A stretch of DNA of 64,000 nt from Lytechinus variegatus (Eukaryota > Echinodermata > Echinoidea > Temnopleuroida > Toxopneustidae): NCBI RefSeq assembly GCF_018143015.1, contig NC_054747.1, forward strand, positions 124,001 through 188,000. Reading direction: 5' to 3'. Position 1 is the stretch's first letter. Each line of letters begins with the position of its first letter. Positions 24,901-32,150 of this stretch are shown here, piece after piece. Under the pieces are notes generated by a model, which was not told the DNA's origin, made no database searches, and saw only the letters and a program-made list of their open reading frames with translations. A program made the translations under genes and the position numbers.

Positions 24901-27900
24901 AAAATATTTATTGTGTAGGGAGATGACACCAAAATACAGGCTAAGTTCGAATTCCGAGCCCGCGCAGGTCAAAGCTCTTTATGTATTCGAGTTGGTTCAG
25001 TGGTCTAAATTTATTCATTATATATATATATATATATATATTATTTGAATATTGTAAAGAAATTCGATGAAGAGAACAATGGTAGGCATGCGTAGCTTAA
25101 ATCAATAATAATAATAATAATATAGGGTATTTATACTGCGCACATATCCACCTTGTTAGGTGCTCAAGGCGCTCCTATATTACCTGGCTAAGCTAGGCGC
25201 TCATAGCGCACACAGCTTTTTAAAGAATGACTTCCTACGGGTACCCATTTATCTCACCTGGGTTGAGTGCAGCACATTGTGGATCAGTTTCTTGCTGAAG
25301 GAAATTATGCCAAGGTTCCCCAGAGCTATCTACCCTTTTGGAAAAATTGGTGATGCCTAAAAAATGTCTCTGCCGGGAATCAAACACGGGCCCCCAGGTT
25401 TGACCGCTGGCGCCTTAACCACTAGACCACAGAGACGGGTTAAATTAAAGAGTTGCCAAAGCTGTTGTACGTGTATAACTCTACACATTTGTATACTTTC
25501 TCCCATATGTGTACTGTATCAATAGCTTTGATCCAGCTGAGGCATGGCGGCTTGTCATTGTTCAAAACCCACCTTCACCTGACAAAGGAAATTATAATTG
25601 GTATGGTGTTGAAAATCTGTCTATCTGACAGACAATCGGATCGGGGTCTCCCTAGCCACTAACCATCTCTGTGGTCTAGTGGTTAAGGCACCGGCGTTTA
25701 AAGCTGGGGGTTCAGGTTCGATTCCGGTAGAGTCATTTTTTCGGCATCACCAATTATTCAAAAAGGGTATATATATGTATAATGCATATTGGTATCTGCA
25801 CAATATTAAGTTCAATCATATTGATTGAATTTCTAATCGCATTAAGCGGGGGCATCTGTGTCCTTTGGACATGTCAAATTCATAGTTTGTAATATGCCTT
25901 AACAAGCAAAAGATCGTACCAATTAAAACATTGATGAAGGTAAAGTACATGTATTTATCATGTCACTGTCCGTAAACTGGGGAAATTATTGTTCAAATAG
26001 TGCCTAGTTTAAAAATCTGCCCCCAAACCATGGAAATGAATGAAAGTTGGAGTCAGAAACCCATGCTTGCCCATGACTTGCTGCCCCAAATACCAGAATA
26101 ATTACTACATGTAATAAAAAATTATCGCTAGGCTTGAAGATTGAATTGCTGCCATAACTTGATGTAAAAATTGTCTGAAAAAAATGAACAATAGAAAATG
26201 CATGATTATTTTTAGTTTTGTTGGTCTAGACATATTTATTTTATGCTCTTATTTTTAGAAGAGTCTCCAACAAATTTCATTGAAAAACAATGAAGAAAAA
26301 GGTCAAAAACAAAGAAATACATAAGAAATTGCAAAAAAACACAATATAATACATAAGAAAATGTTTTGATATCGCATTTTTTTTATGTACACTTGCTGAG
26401 AACACCACAAAGAGTTTCTATACCAAAAATTAGCACATTTGGAGCTTTATTTAGGGAGTTAGAGGAAAAAGTATGATTTCACATACTATTTACGCATAAA
26501 TTAGCATAATCACTTTATAGTGATTTGCATGAAATAAATTACCAAACAATTTTCAAAATTATGTTCCAGGCAACACGTGCCAATTTTCGGCACAAATGCG
26601 TGGATGACGGTCGTATGAACTCCCAAAATACCTTGGCCCAGATAGGATTAAAAATACATGAACGAAATGTTTGGTTGGCATTACCATATTTCACTTAGAA
26701 TTATGATCTAACATTGGATACTGAACTTTGTTGCTCTCTGTTCAGAATCAGATGGAGAAAACAGAGCTGTTTCGGAAATAGAATGGAAAAATGAGGATGG
26801 TAAGTTTTTCGGAATGGTCCCAATATTTTTTGTAGCAACAAATGTATCGTGATGTAAATCTTTTATTTATGAAGAGTCAGTGAAGGAGGATAACTTTAAA
26901 TTGGTATGATTATTTTTGAGGTTTGAATATTCAGCCCTCCTATTCTCTTGTATATAGCTGCAATTAAATATATATATTTAAACCTAAATTTACCCCCCAA
27001 CATAATTTGTACAATTAATTTTGTTAAACCTGTATGTACACCAATTATGATCTGATTATGAGTGCACTCTAGACCAATATGTGCTTGCTTAGGATTTTTT
27101 ATGTGCTAGAAAATAACTTGAAATAAATCTGTAGTAAAAAAAAAATTGAAAGTTTTTTGAGTGTGTCATGAAATAATCAGATCTGGAACTGAAGGCCTGA
27201 ATTTTACCGCTGGTACTCTATTTGCACTTTGTTAAAATTTGATTGATATAGCGATATATTGCTCGAGATATCACTAGATATTTGGGCATGTGGGTTTTCA
27301 TTTTTCGAGAGATGTTTTGTCTGGTGGGATCACATGCCCTTGTGATGTTATTGAGGTGACCTGACATAATATCCTTTGCCCCTGTAGATGTGTCATCTTC
27401 AGTACCTATAAATGTTGGCGGGGCAATCGTCCGGAGCAATTATTGGTGGAGGATTAATTTATTGTATCCCCGAACAGAGTTCGGAGGATACTATGAATTT
27501 GGCCTCGTCGCGCCGCGTCCGCCGCCGCAGAGATTTCCTTGTGAGCGCTCTATCAGCTGCATTTCTTCTCCGATCATCTTAAAATTAGGCATGAAGGTTA
27601 GCGAAGCCACTATCCATTTTGGTGTGGGCAAAGGTCACATGGTAAGGTCAAAGGTCATTTCAGGTCAACATTAAAGTTTAAATGAAAGGAAACTACTGCA
27701 AGGCATTTTTAAACATGGGTTTTTAGAGCAATTTTGAAATTATCGATATTTGAAATGACACCTAACTTTGCAACCGTAAGTCACTTTTCAACCAAACTTG
27801 GATGGTAGATGATTTGGGGTACCTGCATGTTATGCTGCAGTCGGAGGTCACATGGTAAGGTCAGAGGTCAATTTCAGGTCAACATTGAAGTTTACATGCA

Positions 27901-28437
27901 AGACTCTCTTTCTCTGCAACCATAAGTCACTTTTCGACCACCCGTGGATGGTGGTAGATGGGCTTGGGGAAACTGCATGCTATATGTCGGGTCATTGTCG
28001 CAATGATGTATTTATTTGTCAAATTTCCGTGTGAGCTCTATATATTGCAATGACGGATGACGCGATGGGTTCAGGGGATACATGTGCTCGTCTGCGTGAC
28101 CCTCCGAGCATCTCTAGTTTTGCATAGAAATTGTTAATAGAGCAGATGCAGGCGGAGCAATTGTCATTTCACCAATCAGCTAGCCTACATACTGTATTTA
28201 AAACATCTTATGATTAAATGTATCTTCAAGTAATAAATTATTGTAGGCATGAAATCAGTATTCAGCTGCACATTGTGAACTTCATTGATTATTCTTGGTG
28301 ATAATTTTCCTCATAAAGCTTTATGTATTTTTTTTTCAGTAACTCGTGGTAGGAAAAAGGCGAAAGAGCACATTTCATTGATTCAGATTCATCAGTTTGC
28401 AGTGATGGACATATAGGATCCTACATGAAGGGCAGAA
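15923..28437 (+). CDS. Acidic protein with tandemly duplicated 18-residue-motif exons (partial gene)
   Basis: Predicted exons: 15923-16198, 18797-18887, then five 54-bp exons at 21966-22019, 23536-23589, 23726-23779, 24568-24621 and 26746-26799, then 28340-28437. Exon 1 (92 codons, donor GAG|GTATGA) starts with a basic stretch MKRKR, then a Ser/Glu/Asp-rich tract (TGTESESASE, SSDSESNTSSDDDEH). Exon 2 enters in phase 0 and leaves in phase 1; all 54-bp exons are phase 1-1, so they join in frame and can be added or skipped freely. Each codes a version of ESDGEKRAVSEVDWNIDE. The last visible exon is basic (TRGRKKAKEH), then hits a stop unless one base is missing; see its own entry. The gene probably continues into or past the N gap at 28667. 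No known domain is recognised; an acidic nuclear protein is a guess. ATG choice between 15923, 15932 and 15938 is open. Confidence 0.72.
16262..16440. mobile_element. Foldback MITE in intron 1 of the acidic-repeat gene
   Basis: Left tip CAGGGGACCGTTTCATCAA and right tip TTTCATGAAACGCTCCCCTG are inverted copies. Inside, ACAAGTTGTAAGATC-like and TTACTATAGTAACTG motifs are also arranged symmetrically. No clean target duplication found. Confidence 0.65.
16540..17420 (+). repeat. hAT-like debris with GCGAAGCGCG subterminal motifs
   Basis: Starts with CAGGGGCGGATCCAG and contains decayed versions of the GCGAGCGCGAAGCGCGAGC unit (17076, 17181) seen in the elements at 12543 and 43913. The right end could not be placed. 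Confidence 0.45.
18070..18760 (+). pseudogene. Non-LTR retrotransposon fragment, C-terminal end of reverse transcriptase ORF
   Basis: An open frame of 138 codons matches the end of jockey/CR1-group ORF2 proteins: HFLGITIDNKFTLKNHID, then a cysteine-poor thumb, YPYLNYGILAWG, LQKRAIRIM. It stops at 18486; the homologous reading continues in another frame through FHGYNTRNAKDF and GPQLWNSV to 18746, so there is a frameshift near 18475. The 3' end has an AATAAATTGAAATTGAATTG tail typical of these LINEs. It is 5'-truncated and dead, and lies in the intron between exons 1 and 2 of the acidic-repeat gene. Confidence 0.85.
18797..18887 (+). CDS. Exon 2 of the acidic-repeat gene
   Basis: Acceptor TTTTAG|G and donor CAG|GTAGGC bound 91 bp that read in frame with exon 1 (30 codons plus one base). 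The peptide VGLEVFNLKRQVKAGH is basic to neutral. Exit phase 1 fits every following 54-bp exon. Confidence 0.7.
18888..20530. other. Intron sequence, no gene recognised
   Basis: Contains a poly-G tract near 19345-19362 and many TGTACATGTA-type short palindromes, but no exon with matching phase was found. Confidence 0.4.
20530..21640 (+). repeat. Hairpin-headed repeat with ~150-bp tandem body
   Basis: Begins with the self-complementary TTCGGCCCGAA (20535-20545) and CGTCGTCTGTTGTCCGTCC. About seven degenerate copies follow of a unit containing TTCTACACAGAATTTTGA and ATGCTAATTTATGC, with the ATCTGGTAGAGCTTCATGAG motif (near 20640, 20770, 20935, 21100, 21250, 21400 and 21540). No coding capacity. 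Confidence 0.7.
21812..21847 (+). pseudogene. Decayed copy of the 54-bp exon (donor deleted)
   Basis: TTTTCAG|AATCAGATGGAGAG... matches the first two-thirds of the 54-bp exon, then jumps into intron sequence (GATATTGTTTGAAATA). The TGGAAC...GATGAAG end and the GT donor are missing, so it cannot be spliced as a normal exon. Confidence 0.75.
21966..22019 (+). CDS. 54-bp motif exon, copy 1
   Basis: Acceptor TTTTTTCAG and donor GAAG|GTAAAG. With the G from the previous exon it codes ESDGEKRAVSEVDWNIDE. Confidence 0.72.
22135..22690 (+). repeat. Hairpin-headed repeat with three ~150-bp direct repeats
   Basis: Starts GACTCGCC...GGAGCGAGAT, then GGCGTCGGCGACGTCGTCG. Three copies follow of a unit from GTTGTACACCCAATAACTT to TTCCATGACTGGCACT, starting near 22213, 22369 and 22521. 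A long minus-strand open frame across it is a by-product of the repeat period being near a multiple of three and is not treated as a gene. Confidence 0.8.
22791..22812 (+). pseudogene. Remnant of a 54-bp exon (acceptor lost, internal deletion)
   Basis: TTTTCAAAATCAG followed by TGCTGTTTTAGG aligns with the exon start and middle, but the acceptor AG has become AA and about 16 bp are missing. Flanking intron sequence (AACAAACAAAAGATAGTATC) is the same as beside intact copies. Confidence 0.6.
23536..23589 (+). CDS. 54-bp motif exon, copy 2
   Basis: Acceptor CTTTTCAG and donor AAAG|GTTAGA. Codes ELDGEERPVSEVDWHNDK, phase 1-1. Confidence 0.68.
23726..23779 (+). CDS. 54-bp motif exon, copy 3
   Basis: Acceptor TTTTTTCAG and donor GAAG|GTAAAG. 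Codes ESDGEKRAVLEVDWNNDE, phase 1-1. It lies only 136 bp from copy 2. The downstream intron is nearly the same as the one after copy 1, showing segmental duplication. Confidence 0.72.
23893..24100 (+). repeat. Hairpin-headed intronic repeat
   Basis: TTCCCCGCAGATGTCTAGAGGGG begins it, then CCTGTCTGTCCATCTCCCC and TAGGTAGATGACACC. A relative with the same order of motifs is at 24650-24980; fragments lie at 22850-23030. Confidence 0.6.
24130..24350 (+). repeat. Array of TTCGGAATTACGAACC-type repeats (diverged)
   Basis: Repeated units of the kind CGTTTTCGGAATGACGAACC with the end motif GAAGCTTCGGAATTAC. The same family occurs at 37680-37925, 43985-44310 and 46140-46525. Confidence 0.7.
24568..24621 (+). 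CDS. 54-bp motif exon, copy 4
   Basis: Acceptor ACACTTCAG and donor GAAG|GTTAGA. Codes ESDGEEGAVSEVVWHSDE, phase 1-1. Confidence 0.68.
24650..24985 (+). repeat. Hairpin-headed intronic repeat, second copy
   Basis: ATGCCCCTGCAGACAAAGTC...GGGGGCAT, then GTCCATCCGCTCCCCCC, then two copies of an AATATTT...TAGGNAGATGACACNAAAAT unit. Confidence 0.6.
25060..25770. mobile_element. Foldback element with tRNA-headed SINE-like arms, copy 2
   Basis: Same layout as the element at 556-1545. Left arm (minus) contains GATGAAGAGAACAATGGTAGG and a tRNA-like head at about 25366-25439. The right arm (plus) tRNA-like head starts near 25666 with ATCTCTGTGGTCTAGTGG. The centre carries AGACAATCGGATCGGGG. The left arm is split by a separate insertion at 25105-25311. 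Confidence 0.8.
25105..25311 (+). mobile_element. (ATA)n-headed SINE-like element inserted in the foldback arm
   Basis: By comparison with the uninterrupted arm at 575-600 (CTTAAATCAAGGTTCCCC), the insert is about 207 bp. It runs from an (ATA)n tract through TTTATACTGCGC, GGGTACCCATTTATCTCACCT and GAGTGCAGCACA to GAAGGAAATTATGCC. Relatives lie at 29190-29290 and 44415-44632. Confidence 0.75.
25917..25950 (+). pseudogene. Remnant of a 54-bp exon (3' end only)
   Basis: The intron motif CAATTAAAACATTG runs directly into ATGAAGGTAAAGTACATGTA, the exon end and donor seen in copy 1. This is probably an unequal-recombination product that lost the acceptor and most of the exon. Confidence 0.55.
26746..26799 (+). 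CDS. 54-bp motif exon, copy 5
   Basis: Acceptor CTGTTCAG and donor GATG|GTAAGT, the best donor of the set. Codes ESDGENRAVSEIEWKNED, phase 1-1. It is the most diverged copy and may be the oldest. Confidence 0.7.
27462..28120 (+). repeat. Hairpin-headed repeat with duplicated body
   Basis: Head CCGAACAGAGTTCGG (27470-27484), then a GTCCGCCGCCGC tract. The body has two copies of GGTCACATGGTAAGGTCA (27635, 27847) and of AACTTTGCAACCGTAAGTCA-like sequence. It ends GGGGATACATGTGCTCG...CCTCCGAGCATCTCTAG, complementary in part to the head. Confidence 0.6.
28340..28437 (+). CDS. Basic/acidic exon of the acidic-repeat gene, apparent 1-bp frameshift
   Basis: Acceptor TTTTTTCAG and donor GAA|GTAAGT. 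Entering in phase 1 it reads TRGRKKAKEH and later stops. The adjacent frame reads FIDSDSSVCSDGHIG up to the donor, an acidic composition like the rest of the gene. The exon length of 98 would become 99 (phase 1-1) with one more base, probably in the ATTTCATT stretch. Either a sequencing indel or a true frame break. Confidence 0.5.
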
Positions 28438-28666
28438 GTAAGTGTTACTTTGTTTCAAATCATTGTAGCATTTGTAATTTTAATTTGACCTTTCAAAATC
28501 CACAAAAATGTACCTGCAAATGATACTTGAATCAAAGCGACCTTTCATTGACAAAATCATGGAGAAATCAAAACTCATTCAGAACAGAGAAGGGATTTAA
28601 GTCTCACTTGGCTGCATGCCAGGGATGTTAGGTAATACACGCCGGCATGTCTTGGAGGTATGTAGG

Positions 28667-29166
28667 NNNNNNNNNNNNNNNNNNNNNNNNNNNNNNNNNN
28701 NNNNNNNNNNNNNNNNNNNNNNNNNNNNNNNNNNNNNNNNNNNNNNNNNNNNNNNNNNNNNNNNNNNNNNNNNNNNNNNNNNNNNNNNNNNNNNNNNNNN
28801 NNNNNNNNNNNNNNNNNNNNNNNNNNNNNNNNNNNNNNNNNNNNNNNNNNNNNNNNNNNNNNNNNNNNNNNNNNNNNNNNNNNNNNNNNNNNNNNNNNNN
28901 NNNNNNNNNNNNNNNNNNNNNNNNNNNNNNNNNNNNNNNNNNNNNNNNNNNNNNNNNNNNNNNNNNNNNNNNNNNNNNNNNNNNNNNNNNNNNNNNNNNN
29001 NNNNNNNNNNNNNNNNNNNNNNNNNNNNNNNNNNNNNNNNNNNNNNNNNNNNNNNNNNNNNNNNNNNNNNNNNNNNNNNNNNNNNNNNNNNNNNNNNNNN
29101 NNNNNNNNNNNNNNNNNNNNNNNNNNNNNNNNNNNNNNNNNNNNNNNNNNNNNNNNNNNNNNNNNN
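28667..29166. other. Assembly gap, 500 N
   Basis: Exactly 500 consecutive N, a conventional placeholder for a gap of unknown size. Frames running through it are meaningless. Confidence 0.99.
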
Positions 29167-29720
29167 TCTAGATCGCGCTTCGCACTCGCATCAATAATAA
29201 TAATAATAGTAGTAGATGCTTATATAGCGCATGATATTCTGCAGAATCTCTATGCGCTTTACAAAGGAGGTAATTAAGTCTAATACAGGTATACTTAGAA
29301 TAAAATACATGAATACTAAATGAAAGATTAACAAAACATTGCAACATACCTATCCTAAACCAAATAATCTAACATGAGAACAAGTATGTTTCTAAAGATT
29401 TGAGAAAGGTGGAAGTTTCGATGCATCCTATTCATGAATCACTAAACGCAGTCCTTAACCACGTTAACAGGTTCCTTTGCTGGTCAGTGTATTTCAGCTT
29501 GCACTTCGCGCTCGTGTTAGATGCACATCGTTTTAATGATTGCGAAAACTGCTCAGATTTTTTTATTTTGATTTTTATTGAAATGTTAAAAAGTTTGAGC
29601 ATGCGATTCACGCTCCCAACACTTCCAAAGGATGCCCTTTTAACAGGTATATTGACCCCAAAATCAGCTTTGAAAATTTTTATCCAAAGCGCTCGCTCGT
29701 TACAATCTCTCGCAAAAAAT
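29167..29720 (-). repeat. hAT-like debris interrupted by an (ATA)n SINE fragment
   Basis: GATCGCGCTTCGCACTCGCA (29170-29189) and AGCTTGCACTTCGCGCTCG (29498-29516) are minus-strand versions of the GCGAGCGCGAAGCGCGAGC unit. At 29190-29290 lies an (ATA)n tract with CTTATATAGCGC and TATGCGCTTTACAAAGG. Confidence 0.55.
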
Positions 29721-29792
29721 AAAGCCTAAATATATATATTTACCATAATCAGAAATCACTTAAAAAGGGCTTTGCTCTACTTCACTCTACAC

Positions 29793-30340
29793 TGCAAAAA
29801 CCAGGGTGTTAGATTCAACACCATAGGTGTTAATATTAACACCATCCCGGTATCTATATCGGAAAACACCAGTTGGTGTTATCGAACACCAAGGACTGGA
29901 ATTGAATATTTTAATTCTACTCTTGGTGTTGTAATCCAATTCTATTTTTGGTGTTAATATATAATCCAACACCATTTTCTGGTGTTACAATGAATCCGAT
30001 TTCCGGTGTTATTTAACACCAAGGTCTGGAATCAAATGATTTTAATTCTATTCTTGGTGTTCGAATTCAATTCTATTTTTGGTGTTTGTGCAAAATCCAA
30101 CACCCGTGTTCGGTGTTACAATGATTCCTAATTTTGGTGTTATTTTACACCAAGTATAGAATCAAATAGTATAATTCTTCTCTTGGTGTTGCAATCCAAT
30201 TCTATTTATGGTGTTATATAACACTAAAGATCTGGAATTAAATATTTCAATTCTACTCTTGTTATTGCAATTCAATGCTAGTCTTAGTGTTTTAAAAAAC
30301 TCAAGACATCATTCCTTCAACACCAACAATTCAATTCAGC
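29793..30340. repeat. Subterminal AACACC/GGTGTT repeats (left)
   Basis: At least six degenerate 60-100 bp units with GGTGTTA...AACACCAAGGTCTGGAAT, TTTTAATTCTA and TCTTGGTGTT. A perfect 18-bp palindrome GGTGTTAATATTAACACC lies at 29826-29843. A shorter set is at 37400-37535 on the right. Confidence 0.85.
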
Positions 30341-32150
30341 TCACTCATTCATAACACATGCACAGAAAATATTCAAATACACACAATAAGTTAAAAGAAA
30401 CAAACACTTGGTGCTTATTTATTCAATAAATTAAACAACTTGTTCTCATTCATGTTGAATTCAATGATGCTTATAACGTTTTTATCTTGTATGTCTCAAC
30501 ATTAAATCGTTTTGTCATATATTCAAAATCTGTGACTCATTTGTCTGAATACAACAGAACACACTATCTTTTTTAATCATTCAAAATTTGCTCAAAATAT
30601 GAATGCACCCTTATAAGAAAAAGATGAAAAAATAAGGCTTGAGGATGAATCAAGTAACTAAACTCTTTTAAAACATTTAAAAATGTTATAATTCCTTTCA
30701 AGGAATGAAAAATCAAAGTACTTTCTAATAAATAGACACTAAACAGGATGCAAAATGCATGTATAACTGAAGACAAAACAAATAAAATGTAAATTGCTTC
30801 TACATCAGAGTGAATTATGTAGCTAATGAGAATTTTGACACATTTCACCTTGAATCGTATTACATGCTTGCTGAAGGAAAATATTAGAATTTTTTTCATA
30901 TGAAATATAAAGAGTGCCCCCCTCGCCAAAACACACAAAAAAAATCCTTGGACACTGCCATCAAAAAAGGGAAAGTCCACACAATATTTTACTATTTCAA
31001 TACACAGAAAATACTTTTAGCAGCACGTTAAAAAAGGAATTGGTTAAGGAATAAGGAAACTTTCGTTATTTCTTTATCTTGTAAATCACTATCCGCTCTG
31101 CAAATTGGCAACACTTGATGGCATTATGCATGATCAGCTCTCCATTCATATTGTACACAAAATTTCACATAATCTCATTTTTCTCCAAAGTTAATATGAG
31201 TTTTATACCCTCGGTCAATTTATATTATATAGAAAGCCATTTTCCTCAACATACTTCGTCCAAAGGTTATAAAAAAAATAGGTAAATTTTTAGATAAATA
31301 CGAAAATGTAACAGTCCATGTACAAAGGTATGGCGAGCTAATCGCATACGACGCCATCAAGTGTTGCCATTTTGCAGAGCAAATGTAGATTTTCAATAAA
31401 ATCTAAATGACTGTAATTTCTTTATTCCTTGATCAATTTCGCTCATTCTTTTTTTTATATGTTCAAATTATTCTTTCATTGAAATATGAATATATGTAGG
31501 GTGGACTTTCCCTTTTAAAGTATTGCTTTTAATTTCTTATGCTAGGAAGCAGTCTTCAAGAACTATACCAAAACTGATAAACCTCATCCAGCAGTTTCAA
31601 CAAGACTTTTTACCACAGGCCTGCAACCACTGAGATTTAGGATGATTTAATTATTTCAGTACATGGCTCATGGGGATTTTATCAGAAGTTATTTCCTTCA
31701 CTACTTGTCAAGGGTTGAACAAAAGTTTCAAAAAGCATTAAAAAACACTATAAATTCTACATTCAACCTAATAAAGGTGAACATTCCTTTACAGCTTTCT
31801 GTTTACAAACATGTATTCCCAATTTCCAGGAAAAAAATAACAAAAAGTAAAAATTATTTGTTTCTCTATCAACTAATTCACTGCTCTTTTTCCAACAGGG
31901 TATAAAACAACAACAACAAAATCAGTCTATGCACTTTCATTTCACTGGCTTTCATGCACAAACATCATAAAATTGTTTTTCCTGTAAGAAAAAAGATGGG
32001 AAAATATACAACAGCTATTTGACTAAATTTGGTTTCGCATTAACCAATTTACAGATGCTTACAAGAGTCCATAATATTCTTGATTAAGATTATTTTTAAA
32101 ACCAATTGATACAACTAAGCAAAGCCAGACGTTAGCTTGAAAGCTTTAAA
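30341..32150. other. AT-rich stretch, no gene recognised
   Basis: Open frames here (for example 30573-30980 minus) lack splice support and have low-complexity, Phe/Leu-rich translations. An inverted pair containing CATCAAGTGTTGCCA / TTGGCAACACTTGATGGC (31103-31123 and 31352-31374) suggests another foldback element at about 31020-31515, whose tips resemble GGGAAAGTCCAC / GTGGACTTTCCC (30968-30980 and 31501-31513). Confidence 0.45.

Noticed and set aside
28616..29197. Long plus-strand open frames across the N run
   Set aside because: The frame is open only because N codons cannot be stops.
30573..30980. 135-codon minus-strand frame
   Set aside because: Hydrophobic low-complexity product in AT-rich DNA, no matching splice sites, and it does not join the CIDE-N exons in phase.
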